Shown piece by piece: positions 1 to 11,614 of a stretch of 64,000 nucleotides of DNA. How positions within the stretch are numbered: the stretch's first letter is position 1; each line of letters begins with the position of its first letter. The DNA comes from Akebia trifoliata (Eukaryota; Streptophyta; Magnoliopsida; Ranunculales; Lardizabalaceae): assembly GCA_017979445.1 (NCBI GenBank), contig CM030717.1, positions 26,353,132 through 26,417,131 of the forward strand, read 5' to 3'. The notes beneath the pieces were generated by a model. It did no database searches and had not been told where the DNA came from. It saw only the letters and a list, made by a program, of their open reading frames with translations. A program made the position numbers and the translations under genes.

Positions 1-43
1 ATATATTGTAATAAGGTTAAAGGGTTGGTATGGGATTGGATAA

Positions 44-1007
44 TGTGGAACGCAACCGATGATGTGAATTATTACAATTTTATTTCTTCAGTGACGAAAT
101 CTTCCCAGTCGAGGAGAATTAATGGGGTCATCAAATCTTAAAGAGTAGATTTTAGTTTTTATTTAGATTTCTATTTTAGGACTTTATTTTCATGTTTTTT
201 AGGCTTATTTTGATGTTTTATTGGTCCATGGATAATATTTAGGGACAGTTTAGTAACTTTACTTAGTCTTTTATTTAAGTTTATTAGGATTTGAAATTTA
301 AGAGAGAAAGCTATGAAAATTAAGTTTATGTATTTGGTGTTTTAGTTTGATTTATTTTCTTTATATTAGATTGTATTAGGGTCTTTTTTTTTTCTATTTT
401 TTTGATCGATATATTAGGGTCTTTTTTAATGAATGAACAATGAAAATTTGATGAATAAAAGAATGAGTTTCTTTAATGGAGTAAAGTGATTTCTCCACCA
501 TTTTTGGTGTGATTCCAAGGTTTTATCTTTCTATTTCTTTTTTTTTTTTCTAATATTTATTTGTTTCTTTTTATTATTTTCTTTTAACTTTCTTGATTCT
601 TGAAACCCCTTTCTTGATTCTTGATTCTTGATCCTTGATCCTTGATTTTTTATTCTTGAAACCCATTTTATTTTAACCCTTAATCATTACCCAATAAGTC
701 TTAATCTTTAATCCTTTCCTTATTCTATAAAACCTTAACCTTTAACCATTTTCATTGAGATTGTGGTCATATTTGCTCAAAATCCAAAATCAAATTCTAT
801 TTTCTTGTCTCGTTGCCCAAATCCTTAACCCAATCTCCAACTAGAATTTCCTTGAATCCCTTGTTTTTTCAAAATCATATTCTATTTTCTTATCTCTCCT
901 ATTATCACCCAAATCTTTAACCCAATCCCCAACCAAATTTCTCTAAATCCCCTATTTTGCCTAAATTAACTTCCATTTTCTAATCTCCCCTCATCTGTCT
1001 TGCATCA
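44..1007 (+). repeat. Left LTR of the 44-2634 element
   Basis: Starts TGTGGAACGCAACCGATGAT and ends CTTGCATCA, so it has TG...CA termini. It is directly repeated at 1788-2634 with small indels. Both copies contain the same poly-T and CTTGATTCTTGATT tracts and runs of AACCCTTAATC. Confidence 0.75.
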
Positions 1008-1011
1008 AATT

Positions 1012-1023
1012 TGATATCAGAGC
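1012..1023 (+). other. Primer-binding-like site
   Basis: TGATATCAGAGC lies 4 bases after the left LTR. It differs by one base from TGGTATCAGAGC, the usual plant initiator-methionine tRNA primer site. Confidence 0.7.
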
Positions 1024-1787
1024 TAAGAACCTGGAATAAATAGAGATGGTATTGGAAGTCAAAACTAGATTTGTTTTACCTTTTGGGAAGTCATTCAGGG
1101 TATTATGTAGTGATGAATATGAGGAAAACTTGATTTCCACAAGTTTTTTTTGAGAAGATTTTGCAGAATGTTGACAATAAGACTTATTGTGGTTATCGTG
1201 ATTACGACTATATCGCTCAGTTCCATTAGGGATGTTTTATTCATGGTGCTGAGTACAAGGTGGTTCCTTTAAAAGATTGTCATGTTGTGTTGGGTTGAGG
1301 TTGGATCTCACATGTATAGGCTACGCTCGATGTGGAGCGAAATATTTTACGTGTTACTTCAGATAGACAATATCTACTCAAGGTATGCCCTTGGAAATCA
1401 ACTCTTGTGGTACCATTAGTCTAAGTGCAGATTGAAGAAAAGACAGATCAAACATTAACTTCAGAATATGATGTGCCTACAGTTCTAGAATCAACGTGAA
1501 AACAAGATCATGAAGTGGAAAATACGTCAAAAGAGTCTAAGGAAGATCTTTTATAGACATTTATGGTTTTTGTTCATGATGTAGTTGTTCCATCACTATC
1601 TCAAACCGACCTAATCATCTTAGGTGGGTATAATAGAGACTGCGAAGATAGAAGATCATAATTTGAAGTTAAATGATTCAATACAACATCAAGATATGGG
1701 AACAAATCTTTGCTAAAATGGATGAACCACAAATTGTCAAACACCTTAAAACTCGAGGACAAATTTTCTCCAACCAGAGGAGAATAA

Positions 1788-2634
1788 TGCGGAACGCAAC
1801 CGATGATGAGAATTACTACAATTTTATTTCTCCAGTGGTGAAACCCCAGCCAAGGAGGATTGATGGGGATATCAAATCTTAAAGAGTAGATTTTAGTTTT
1901 TATTTAGAATTCTGTTTTAAGATTTTATCTTCATATTTTTTTGGGTTTATTTTGATGTTTTATCGGCCCATGATCTTAGTATTAATATTTAGGGGTAGTT
2001 TAGTAACTCTACTTGATATTTTATTTTAGTTTATTAGGGTTTGAAATTTAGGAGAGAGAAAGTTATGAAAATTAGGTTGATTTATTTGGTGTTTTAGTTT
2101 GATTAGGACTCTTAAATTTATTTTCTTTATATAAATTTTATTAGAAATTTTTTTAATGAATAAACAATGAAAATTTGATGAATAAAAAATGATTTTCTTT
2201 AATGGAGTGAAGTGAGTTCTCCACCATTTTTAGTGTGATTCCAAGAAATCCTTAGTGTGATTAAAATGTTTTATCTTTCTATTTTTTTTTTTCTAATCTT
2301 TATTTGTTTCTTTTTATTATTTTCTCATAACTTTCTTGATTCTTGATTCTTGAAATCCTTTTCTTGATTCTTAATACTCATTTTATTTTAACCCTTAATC
2401 ATTATCCAATAAACCTTAACCTTTAATCTTATAAAACTTTAACCTTTAACCATTTTCATTGAGATTGTGGTCGTACTTGCCCAAAATCCAAAATCAAAAT
2501 TCATTTTCTTATCTTCTTGTCTCTCCTATCGCCACCCAAATCCTTAACCCAATCCCCAACCAGATTTCCCTAAATCCCATATTTTACCTAAATCAAATTC
2601 TATTTTCTTATCTCCTCTTATCTGTCCTGCATCA
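1788..2634 (+). repeat. Right LTR of the 44-2634 element
   Basis: Starts TGCGGAACGCAACCGATGAT, directly after the purine-rich AGAGGAGAATAA, and ends CCTGCATCA. At 847 bp it is shorter than the left copy (964 bp), mainly through deletions in its middle. Confidence 0.75.
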
Positions 2635-3374
2635 CTGGAGTAGGGTTCGGTTATGGGTTGGAGTAGGATTAGGGTTATAGGTTGGGAATTATGTGTTGGG
2701 ATGGTAAGAGGGTGTGGCTGAGTTTAGGCTGCTTTGGGCAGTATTTAGGGCCTATTCTAGTGGATGCAGGGTTCGGTTGGGTTGTATTTGATGGGCAAGA
2801 AGGTGTAGAGATAGATTTAGGGTTTAGAAACAAGTTTAGTTTGTTTCTATGAAAGTTAGAGATGATTTGGCCAATAGGTTCAACAATTTATGGGTGATAA
2901 AATAGAAACTAATGTGGAGAAGAAGATGAGATATGTAGAAAATTTACCTAGAATCACACTATTAAGTCTTCTATACCTTGGATTCACACCAAGGGAGCAG
3001 GGCCTCACACTAAGCAGTCTAACCATGGAGGTAAGAGAACATCCTATAAATTTTATTAAGCACTCTTCTGTAAAATAACATAAGGATGTCTTTAAATATT
3101 GAAAGTCAAACAAAATCCTAAAGAGCAAAATGCTTAAGTTAACCTTAACATAAAGATGAAAATTACAAAAAATACCCAAATTATCGTAACTTTATCTCCC
3201 TTAAATTTTCAACCCATATAAACTTATAAAAGGTCATAATACTAAGATCATGGACTAATGAACATAAAAATAAGCCCACATTCCAACCCTAATTATTGAA
3301 ATAGACCCTCTTATTAAACATAAAACTAAATAAAACAAATCTTGAATGTCTTCATCAAAATATATATAGTTCTT
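2635..3374. other. No gene seen
   Basis: The first 200 bases are rich in G and T (GGGTT and TTGGG runs). The rest is AT-rich. Short ORFs on both strands overlap one another and show no recognisable protein. No exon of the transporter was found here. Confidence 0.5.
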
Positions 3375-3547
3375 GTTAACGTGTGCCTTTAGGGCATGCG
3401 TTAAAGTGCAATAAATACACTTTGGAAATTGAATTTTGTACCGAAAAGGCCCTTAAAAAAATTACTTTTTACCGAAATACCCTTGGATTCTAATTTCCTA
3501 AGTATATTTATTGCACTTTAATGTGTGCCTTTAGGCTGCATGTTAAC
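3375..3547. mobile_element. Small inverted-repeat element (MITE)
   Basis: A 173-bp segment with terminal inverted repeats of about 46 bp. The left end GTTAACGTGTGCCTTTAG pairs with the right end read in reverse, GTTAACATGCAGCCTAAAGG. Both arms share TTAAAGTGCAATAAATA. It has no coding capacity. The family and target duplication are not resolved. Confidence 0.6.
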
Positions 3548-4794
3548 AAAATCCAATATATATATTAGAAACTTATTGAAAAAGGAGGAATAGATATCTG
3601 GCCTCCAAAGAAAGGGGATACAACTTAAAGAATGTGAAAGAGGAAAACAAGAGACAAGAATAAGGAGTGATTGTGAAGATAAAGATATGGTAGAGGATAC
3701 ATTGGACACCAAAGTTTTAAAATAAGTTGAACCAGGATAGAGTACTAGCAATATAACTTTAGAAAGAGCCTGCAAATATATGAGGTGGCAGTTGAGACTT
3801 GAGTTGATGGCACCATAGTCACCAAGTCGGGGTTCGGGAATAAGTCGGCAACGGAAAAAGAAAAAGAAAAAATAAAAAAATGGGGAAAAAATTGTAGTAG
3901 TGTTAAGACAGTATATATTTTTTTCTACTAAGTGATGTTATCATTTATATCATCAAATCCTATTTTAAACTTAAGAATAAATGGTCTTTGTCTCACCAAA
4001 AAAAAAAAAAAAAAAAAAATCACATTTTGTGTTTAAATGGTGACTTTTTCAAAAAGTAGGGATTAAATCGCGTCTTTTTCAAAAAATCATAATTTAATTG
4101 TCAGTCTTTAAAATCGTGATTTAAACACGATTTTTTGAAGAAGTCGGCGATTTTGGTGACTGGATGGCACTAAATTCTGTTAATTCCACCTATCTAGATT
4201 CAATTTTCCTTGTAGAATGAGAAGTTGAATAGGATGTTCTCAATGAAACTAGATCTAGTTTTTTAAAGTGGAAATCCACTTCTGGAATTTTCTGTGATTG
4301 ATCCATGCCAGTAATTTTCCAAGACATCTATCAGACCAGCTGTGCTTTATGGAACAAAAACTGGGTAAAATCAAGAAACATGTTATTGATTGATTGATAG
4401 TTCATCAAAATATAAGTAGGGGATTGATATGTCCAGACATAACTTTCCAAAGGGCCACATTAGATGCATTACAAGGAAGACATCAAGGCAAAATCAGTCT
4501 TTGTAATGTATTTAATCCATGTGGCTTTATGACACTGTGCTTGATTATATCATTTCCTCATAATTAAATAAGGATCACTGGGGACTGTAGAACCAGCAAT
4601 AACTATGTCATTGTTTGTATCTTATGATTTGTCATCAATTTTGATGTATATGGTGATTTTTTATTGCAAAATAACAACTTGAAAATGAAAATGTTAAAGG
4701 ACACTTTCTTGTGCTTGAACTTATCCCAATTGTACTTTTGGTAGCTGTGAACAATTTCCTTTTGCTAAATATCGATGTAAATGTCTTTGCCCAG
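3548..4794. other. No gene seen; intron or intergenic sequence
   Basis: AT-rich. There is a run of more than 20 A at about 3999-4019. The segment 3806-4170 has weakly complementary ends (TAGTCACCAAG against TTTTGGTGACTG) and may be a decayed MITE. The stretch just before 4795 ends in TCTTTGCCCAG, a plausible splice acceptor. Confidence 0.45.
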
Positions 4795-7641
4795 GAAGCT
4801 TCTCCTTCACAAGTTGCATCGGCCGCTACGCTCTCTGTAGCATTTATGGAAGCTCTCAGCACAGTGCTTTTGAATTTTAGTCAAGGATACAGGTGATTGT
4901 TTATTTAGTTCATTGTGTTTGGGATTAGTACATATATATACATATAAACCCTTAAACTCAATGGTTGGGTACTATATTACTGAATTCACCCTCATACAGA
5001 ACCCCGCTCCGGTTTTCAGTACAGTTTGTTTTGGGTTTGTGAAATACAATGAGCCACATCAACAAATCTGCGAACCCAATTGTTGTGGTTGCTGAATTTT
5101 TTCATTGGTTTGGCAAACCAAAATGTAAATGTACGACTTATTTATTTGAGAAATTTGATTACGTATATATACAAGAGAAATAACTAATGAGGCTTTCTAT
5201 TTGTCTCCGTGCTTTTCTTTAGGCTTTCTATTTGTCTCTATGCTTTTCTTTTACTCTAAGACATCTTCAATCTCCCCATAAATTTTAGCTTCTTTTCAAT
5301 GCGAGAGTTGTGATCAATAAATCATCTTGGCTGTCACCGAATGAATATATTTTAATATATATATTTTTATATGTTCTGCAAAATCGTGGAAGTGTCTGGT
5401 AATTATTTCTGGAGTTAGGAATCTAGGTAGGCGTTGGATAGGACTCCTTGGCTACTTCTGACTCTTGCGGGGAGTTAGAAGTCGTTTGGATGCGTTTGTA
5501 TGAACTACTCTTTCGAAGAGTTACTCCGCGCAAGAGCAAGAAATTACTCTTTATGAAGAAGTCAAGAAAACCTATTTCTCAAAACTCTTCTTGCGGGGAG
5601 TCAAAATCTAACGGTTCGTTTTACCAAAATACCCCTAACTTTATTAATTTTCTATGAAAATATTTCTAATTCATTTGCCCTTAAATCAAACAAAAGAAAC
5701 ATTTATTAATATTAATTTTATTTTTTTTTAATTTTGAGTATAATGGATTTAAACACATTATATTAATATTTAATATTTAAAATATTATATTATATTATAT
5801 TATATTATATTAATATTTATAGTTAAACACATTATATTAATATTTAATATTAAAATATTATATTATATTATATTAATATTTATTATATTATATTATATTA
5901 ATATTTATAGTTAAAATGTCAAAAATAATATAGTTTGAAGGCATATTATGACACTAAAAGACAGTCTGTCAATTTTTTTTTAAATTTTGAGTATAATGGA
6001 TTTAAACACATTATATTAATATTTAATATTTAAAATATTATATTATTTATATTAATATTATTATATTATATTATATTAATATTTATAGTTAAAATGTAAA
6101 AAACAGTATAGTTTGAAGGCATCTTATGACACTAAAAGACAGTCTGTCAATTTTTTTTTTTAATATTATGTCATATTATATCAAAAACAGTCAGTCAAAT
6201 TTTTTTTAAAATTTTAAGTATAATGGATTTAAACATATTATATTAATATTTAATATTTAAAATATTATATTATATTATATTATATTAATATTTATAGTTA
6301 AAATGTCAAAAACAATATAGTTTGAAGGCATATTATGACACTTAAAGATAAAAAACAGTAACTGGTAAATATAAGGGTATTCTAGTCTTTTTTCTAGAAG
6401 TCATGAGAAGTCAGTATGGTTCCCAAACAAACTTCCAGCACAAAAGTACTTCTGCCAGTACTTCATAGAGTTGATTGCCAAACGCCATTTCTGCACATAA
6501 TTACTTTTCCAGCTCCTCCATAAAGTACTTCAGCTCATGTTCTTTGAAAGAGTAGTTCTGCTCCTGGTATCCAAACAGGCCCTAGGTTTTTTACACGTGG
6601 CCATTGTCTCAGTGATCCAGGACATTCACTCGTTAATTAACTCTCGTTCAGTGACGATGCTGATTTAGTAATATTGGTTAATTTATGGAATATTTCCTGA
6701 GTCCTTGACCAATTTCAGAAATGGTCCATCAAATGTATATTGGGATTGACAAGGTGAGTTATGTGTCCATTATTGTTTATATACCTCTGTTTGTGTGTGT
6801 AACTGAAATTTTGATGGGTCTGTGCAGCTCAGAAGACGCGTCTGGCTTCTTTGTATCACTACTTTTCGGTCTTGGGCCATTGTTGGGAGGCATCATTTTT
6901 ATTGCTTTCGCTCTTGCCTCCCATCTTCAACATTCTCTCCTCACTGGGGTAGCTTCTGGCATTGCTTTCGTCCTTTCCATCTGGAGACCCTCACAGCTAC
7001 TTCTCTCATCAAAGATGGGCTTCTTTCCCATCTTGTTTCTTCTTTCAATGGGTTCGGCGTTCTTCCACATTACAACCTCCGGCATCCTTAAACTTGTGAG
7101 CCGTAAAAAGTCTTCAGTAAATGACTTGTCAACATCAACCGGTTTCTCAGTGAGTGCTCTAACACTGCAGTCATTCTTGGCTTGTGGGGCTGTTGGTTTG
7201 CATGCTTTGGCGGAAGGACTTGCCCTTGGTGTGGCTGCACCAAAAGCTTATGGACTCGGCCGACATATGGTTCTACCTGTCTCTCTACATGGGCTCCCTC
7301 GAGGTGCTGCGGTGGCCAGTTGTATCTTTGGGGCCACCGACAGTTGGCGTGGGGCCCTTGCGGTCGCTGCCCTGACTGGATTTGCAGGTCCGGTGTCTGC
7401 AATTGGGGCAATACTTGCTGGGATAGACTATAGTGGGCTCGACTACTTGATGGTGTTCGCATGTGGGGCACTGCTACCAAGTTTCGGTAGTGTATTCCGG
7501 CGTGCTGTTAGGTTAGATTTGCGAAGGAGCAGTTATGGGCTCATGATGGGTTTGGTGTTTGCGAGTCTGTGTCTAACGTCGACTAGGTTGGTTTGCCTCC
7601 ACACACCTTACTGTAACTCCGCTCCCGAGGCTGTCACATAA
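4795..7641 (+). CDS. ZIP-family metal (zinc) transporter, last two exons; N-terminal part outside the window or lost
   Basis: Modelled as exons 4795-4892 and 6828-7641. The join makes one serine codon (AG+C) and reads through GYS-SEDASGFFVSLLF. The 3' exon has several hydrophobic segments, the ZIP motif HALAEG (7201-7218) and a second motif HGLPRG (7288-7305), and ends NSAPEAVT-stop. ZIP proteins move divalent metals such as zinc across membranes; the His and Glu of HALAEG sit in the metal-binding helix. HGLPRG stands where most ZIPs have HNxPEG, which as I recall is normal for this plant subfamily (At3g08650 type). About 303 residues are encoded here. The family protein is, from memory, nearly 600, so the first ZIP half should lie further left behind an intron of more than 4.7 kb, or the copy is truncated. 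The ATG at 6721 is intronic read-through and not a start. The visible exons show no frameshift or stop. Confidence 0.85.
5478..6582. mobile_element. Inverted-repeat DNA element in the intron (PIF/Harbinger- or hAT-like)
   Basis: The left end GTCGTTTGGATGCG..GAACTACTCTTTCGAAGA matches the reverse complement of the right end, GGCCTGTTTGGATACC..GAACTACTCTTTCAAAGA. The imperfect inverted repeats are about 45 bp. The CTGTTTGG end is common in plant PIF/Harbinger and hAT MITEs. The flanks are TTA on the left and TAG on the right, so the target duplication is unclear. No transposase is encoded; the interior is an AT-rich tandem array. Confidence 0.65.
5704..6350. repeat. Three tandem AT-rich units inside the intron element
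   Basis: GTATAATGGATTTAAACA recurs at about 5738, 5991 and 6218. Each is followed by variable ATATT runs and then by a conserved TATAGTTTGAAGGCAT..TTATGACACT block. Units are about 210-255 bp and differ mostly in the length of the ATATT runs. Confidence 0.75.
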
Positions 7642-8549
7642 GTTGTAGAGTTGAGAGCCTACATGTATAAGAAAAACTGATGGATAGTCGCGAATACATC
7701 ATCATGGAAGTGTGACGGCGAATGGGTTAAAAAAAAAAAGGGAAAAGAGGAAGAACATAAGAAAGAAGTTTTGATGATGATTTATGTAATTGTATAAAGA
7801 GTTGGGTGGCATTTGACTTGGACATTGAATTTATATTCATATGGACACCTTTGAGACGTGAATAAGGAGAGAAGTGATTCATACTTGATACAACTCGCCG
7901 TGCATTGCAGTTAAAACATTCGGATCAAGTTAACTACATGTGGAGGAACTTAATTTATTACAAGAACAGAACAAAATGTTTATGCTGCTTTTGATTTGTT
8001 AACCAATCTTAGATCTATCTTTATTTAAAATGATAAAATTACATAATTGTATTAGAGGAAGCATCCATAATCTGGATTCAAGGAAGACATGATTCTCTTA
8101 ATCAATATTCAGGGTCTGTTCGGAAGCAAAGAGGCGAGGGAGTGAAAGTTGAAACTCGAAAGAAATATATATGCGTATTTGAAACAATTAATTTCAGGAA
8201 TTTTTTAAGCAGTCACAACTCTTTTGTGTCAACTCTTCCCTTCTTAATGATAGTTGCTAAATTGGTTAACTAATAAATCTCTTTTATTTTCAACTGAAGA
8301 CCTCTTTGCATGGGGGGTGGGAATGGGCCCACACAAAATGATGGGCCCACAGTTGGTACATGTCTGATGTCTGATGTATGTAGGTGGAGGTGGAGGTAGG
8401 TATGACTAATGAGGATGGTTGGGTATCTTTTTTGTGGATAAATGATAAGGCTGCCGATATCCCCTCAATGAAGATCAGAAATAAAAGTGGTAGGGACGGG
8501 ACATCCCACATACAATTTCCATCCAAAGCTTTCTTTGTCACAAGCCTAA
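7642..8549. other. 3' UTR and flank of the ZIP-like gene; no other gene seen
   Basis: The first 200-250 bases are probably 3' UTR, but there is no clear AATAAA. At about 8110 a GGGTCTGTTCGGAAG end looks like the terminus of a decayed MITE; I could not find its partner. A GCAAAGAGG/CCTCTTTGC pair lies at about 8125 and 8302. Confidence 0.4.
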
Positions 8550-8870
8550 AGCTGTCTTTGGATTGTGAGAAATTGAGAGAAGTGAAGAGAAATAAATGAG
8601 TCTCTCCTTTTCTTCTTTTTGGATTGTTAAGTGGGGAGACCAGAGAAAACAATTGGAGAGAAAACAAATAAAGGTGAGTTTTGTTTCTCAAGAGGAGAGA
8701 AATCCTATTAAAATATTTTATAATTTCAACTCTGCCCTTAGATCTCTTTTAAGATATTTTAAAATTTTAAAGTTATCTCAAATTCTCTCCCGTCAATCCA
8801 AACATGGTGGAGAGAACTTGAATTTCTCTTCTCTTCTCTTCTCTCCACTTCTCTCAACCCAAACACAGTC
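8550..8870. mobile_element. Tourist-like MITE (PIF/Harbinger type), 321 bp
   Basis: Flanked by TAA on both sides (8547-8549 and 8871-8873), the usual 3-bp target duplication of this superfamily. The left end AGCTGTCTTTGGATTG pairs with the right end in reverse, GACTGTGTTTGGGTTG. The inverted similarity runs on through GAGAGAAGTG-rich sequence. No transposase. Confidence 0.75.
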
Positions 8871-8873
8871 TAA

Positions 8874-9922
8874 GAGATTGTGACTATTCTAATGGATCCC
8901 ATCTAGGAGATATGCTAAACTGTAAGACGTGAATCCAACAAACCTGATTATTGTATTTATATGAAAAAATTATTATGCATTAAATCAAATTTGTGGATAA
9001 ACAAGGATTGGATGTGCCCCTCATATATCTATAGAAATAGAATATCCCATTTATAGAGATGGGAAAAGGGGCCTTATGATCAATGATCCTAGAGACCCCT
9101 GCCACTTGATCTTGTTCCCCCTGGAAACAAACATGCATGAACCATTTCACAAAGTATGTGACTGGATAACCAAAAGTTTTGATAATTAGCTCTTGGTCTT
9201 CCGGTAAAAAACAATGTTGATGAGAGGACGTGTAGGTGCTCTATTACACGGTGGGTATTATAATTTTCCATGAATTTCCCATTTGTCGCTCAATGACAAA
9301 ACTTTGCTCATTTCTTTTCTTGACGATCAACAAATCAAATGATATTTCTGTTCCAACCAGACCAGTCAATAGAAATGAAAATTACAGAGAGAGAATATTA
9401 AAGATTTTCTATAGGGTTCCTCATGAATTTGATGACTAACATCCCTGGACTCCTTGAGAGCCATTCCACCATAAATCTAGATAAAAGTCATACATGCCTC
9501 TTTCTCCGTTTTATCAGATCTCCTTTATAACCCATATCCCTATTCCTAAATTAATAAAAAGATAGGCCAATTGAAAAGAGGCAGTAAATCCTAATTCATT
9601 CATAATTGTAATAGTCCAATCAGTATTTATTCAAATAAGGTCACTCCTCTCATTTAGGAGTCTTTCCCTATTAAGATTGTTTTTTTTTCAAAATCAGACA
9701 AGGCCAAATCATATCACGTGGCACGATTTATGAGTCTAGTACAAAAGTTCTTGGAACATGTTCACCATCAAGAATGTACTATAAGGGGGTGGCAAGATGA
9801 TAAATCAAGCAAATGCAAAAATGAGGGTATTTACAAATATGCCTTTATTTATTTATCTTTTTTTTTTTTTTAAAGAGTTATGCCTTTAAATTATCATGAT
9901 AGTTGCTTTTACCAAGGGTATT
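8874..9922. other. No gene seen
   Basis: Short ORFs only, none recognisable. It ends at the 5-bp GTATT in front of the copia LTR. Confidence 0.45.
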
Positions 9923-10110
9923 TGTTAATGGTATGTATAGGACGTGTGGGGGCAAACTGGTCTTTTCCAGTTCCACACGTCCCACTTAGTGTAGCCTTAA
10001 TTCTCTTATATAAATATAAGAGAGAAGACTCTTAGAATATGTTTTTTTTTTCTACTGATCTCTCTCAATGTTTTTCCTTTAAATATCTCTTTCTCTTCTA
10101 AACAATAACA
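9923..10110 (+). repeat. 5' LTR of the copia element (188 bp)
   Basis: TGTTAATGGTATGTATAGG ... CTAAACAATAACA. It contains a TATA-like TTATATAAATATAAG and is repeated at 18927-19113 with about 90% identity by eye. Confidence 0.88.
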
Positions 10111-10122
10111 TAGTATTAGAGT
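10111..10122 (+). other. Primer-binding-like site of the copia element
   Basis: TAGTATTAGAGT directly follows the LTR. It matches 9 of 12 bases of the initiator-methionine site TGGTATCAGAGC. The differences are G-to-A and C-to-T changes. Confidence 0.7.
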
Positions 10123-10629
10123 AAGGTTTAGATCTTGAAGTTTGAGAACCTACTATTCTCTTCCTATTTTCCTTTCTTCTTTTTCGATCTACTTGGTATT
10201 AAAATCTTAAACTTCTGATTACAACCTAAGATTTTAATCTTCTACTTGGTGAATACTCATAATATGTAAGTATGTTTGAAATTGGTGTTTTGTAGTTTGG
10301 TGGTGTGTTTTTCCGTAGGACGTTCAAATCCACTTTCCCAAAAAAGGGGACTTTAGTCATCTGTGATTTGATTTGTAAGTACATAGACCATATTTGACTA
10401 GATCTGATTATTACGATTTGATTTGTGAATCAGACTGGTATATAAAAAATAAAAAAGAACAAATCTGATTGGTATTTCAGATCTGATTTATTTAGTGCGA
10501 TTTGTTTATTGTGGAGTGATTTATGATGGAGATGAAGTCTAACGTTCTATTTCCTCTTGAGTTCTTTAATCTTCAGATGACTCGATCAAATTAAATAAAG
10601 AAATTTTTTTCCATTGATCGAAATTTGTT

Positions 10630-11614
10630 GAGATATTTCTTATTGCCAAGGGAAAGTTGAAGTATCTGAGCGATGATCCTCCTAAGACTGACGATCCTTA
10701 CTACTCTGAGTGGGTTCAGGAAAATACTCAGATTATGACGTGGTTGTGGATCTGTATGGATTCTACCATTAGTGTCAGCTTAATGTTCCTATCTTCTACT
10801 AAGGAGATTTGGATTCAAGTTGACAAGATGTATTCTGGAGCGAATAATATTTTTTAGATTTATCAGTTGATTGAAGATTTTTTTTTCGATCTGCAAGGTG
10901 ACCAAATTTTACCAACATATTACTCTCATTATCAAAATATATGGAACGAGCTTAGTGTATATCAACACCTTACTAATGATTTGGCCGTACTACGTCGACA
11001 ACGGGAAGATATGGATGTTGTTCGTTTTCTTTTTGATTTGAAATCTGAGTATAATTCTGTTAAATATCAGATTTTAACCAATAAAGAGTTGCCTTTACTT
11101 ACTGAAGTTTTTTCTCACCTTCAGAGCTTCTATTGGTGGTTCTGGTGCTACATCATTGGTGTCTGAATCTTACCGACCATCATTGATTATTTCTGGAAGT
11201 ACAAATCGTGGCCGTAGTATTGGTTGTGATGGTGGTTGTGGTAATCGTGGTGGAGGCCATGGAAGGAGTCATGATTCTAGTGGGGGTCGTGGTCGTGGGG
11301 CAACCAAGAAGTATATCCATTGTAGACTTGATGATCACTTTATAGATTTCTGTTGGGATTTACATGGTCAGCCCACAAACTAAACCAATTAGGTTATTTC
11401 TAGTGAAATTAACGATGGTGGTTCTGTTGATCCTCTTCATCAGGTGGCTTCCTATGCATATATGGTTATTAGCTCTCATGATGAGTGTTCCAAGTTATTT
11501 TATCCTACTCATCCTTGTATCTTGTCTTCCAATACTGTGATTCTAGCTCACTCAGATATATTTTGTCTTGTTTCATCTTCATCCCCTTGGGTCATTGATT
11601 CAAGAGAGTCAGAT
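10630..11614 (+). pseudogene. copia gag and start of protease, broken
   Basis: Read in pieces. A gag region resembles UBN2-type copia gag (10657-11166; KLKYLSDDPP, IWNELSVYQHL, FLFDLKSEYNSVK). A Gly/Arg-rich linker follows (11190-11310), then a damaged zinc knuckle (CRLDDHFIDFC, with the first cysteine pair incomplete). The protease start is WVIDSRESD at about 11588. In copia proteins the last motif reads D-S-G-A-S, so the Gly is lost. A stop at 10855 and a frameshift near 11130 break the frame. A solo LTR cuts the protease right after the active-site segment. Confidence 0.8.

Larger units (their letters stand above)
44..2634 (+). mobile_element. Internally deleted LTR retrotransposon (probably Ty3 type)
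   Basis: Two direct repeats (44-1007 and 1788-2634) flank a 780-bp interior. The interior starts with a primer-binding-like site and ends in a purine-rich tract (about 1776-1787). It encodes only fragments. One, near 1280, resembles the end of a retroviral-type protease (a VLG-x-GW motif, with a stop inside). Another, at 1673-1882, resembles the segment upstream of the 3' end of Ty3 polyproteins (LKTRGQIFSNQ). Reverse transcriptase, RNase H and integrase are absent, so it is a deletion derivative or non-autonomous element. No convincing target duplication was found. If the transporter gene extends left of the window, this element lies in one of its introns. Confidence 0.75.
4893..6827 (+). 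other. Intron of the ZIP-like gene (1935 bp)
   Basis: Begins GTGATT after ...TACAG and ends TGTGCAG. Removing it restores a frame that matches the family. Most of its length is the inverted-repeat element at 5478-6582. Confidence 0.85.

Noticed and set aside
6721..6827. ATG at 6721 as the start of the ZIP-like protein
   Set aside because: The codons before 6828 do not resemble the family, and a splice acceptor at 6827 joins perfectly to the exon ending at 4892.
7088..7480. 130-codon minus-strand ORF
   Set aside because: It is the shadow of the ZIP-like exon and has no recognisable protein.
8110..8310. Second MITE beside the Tourist-like element
   Set aside because: Only one convincing end (GGGTCTGTTCGGAAG) was found. 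The 9-bp inverted pair alone is too weak.
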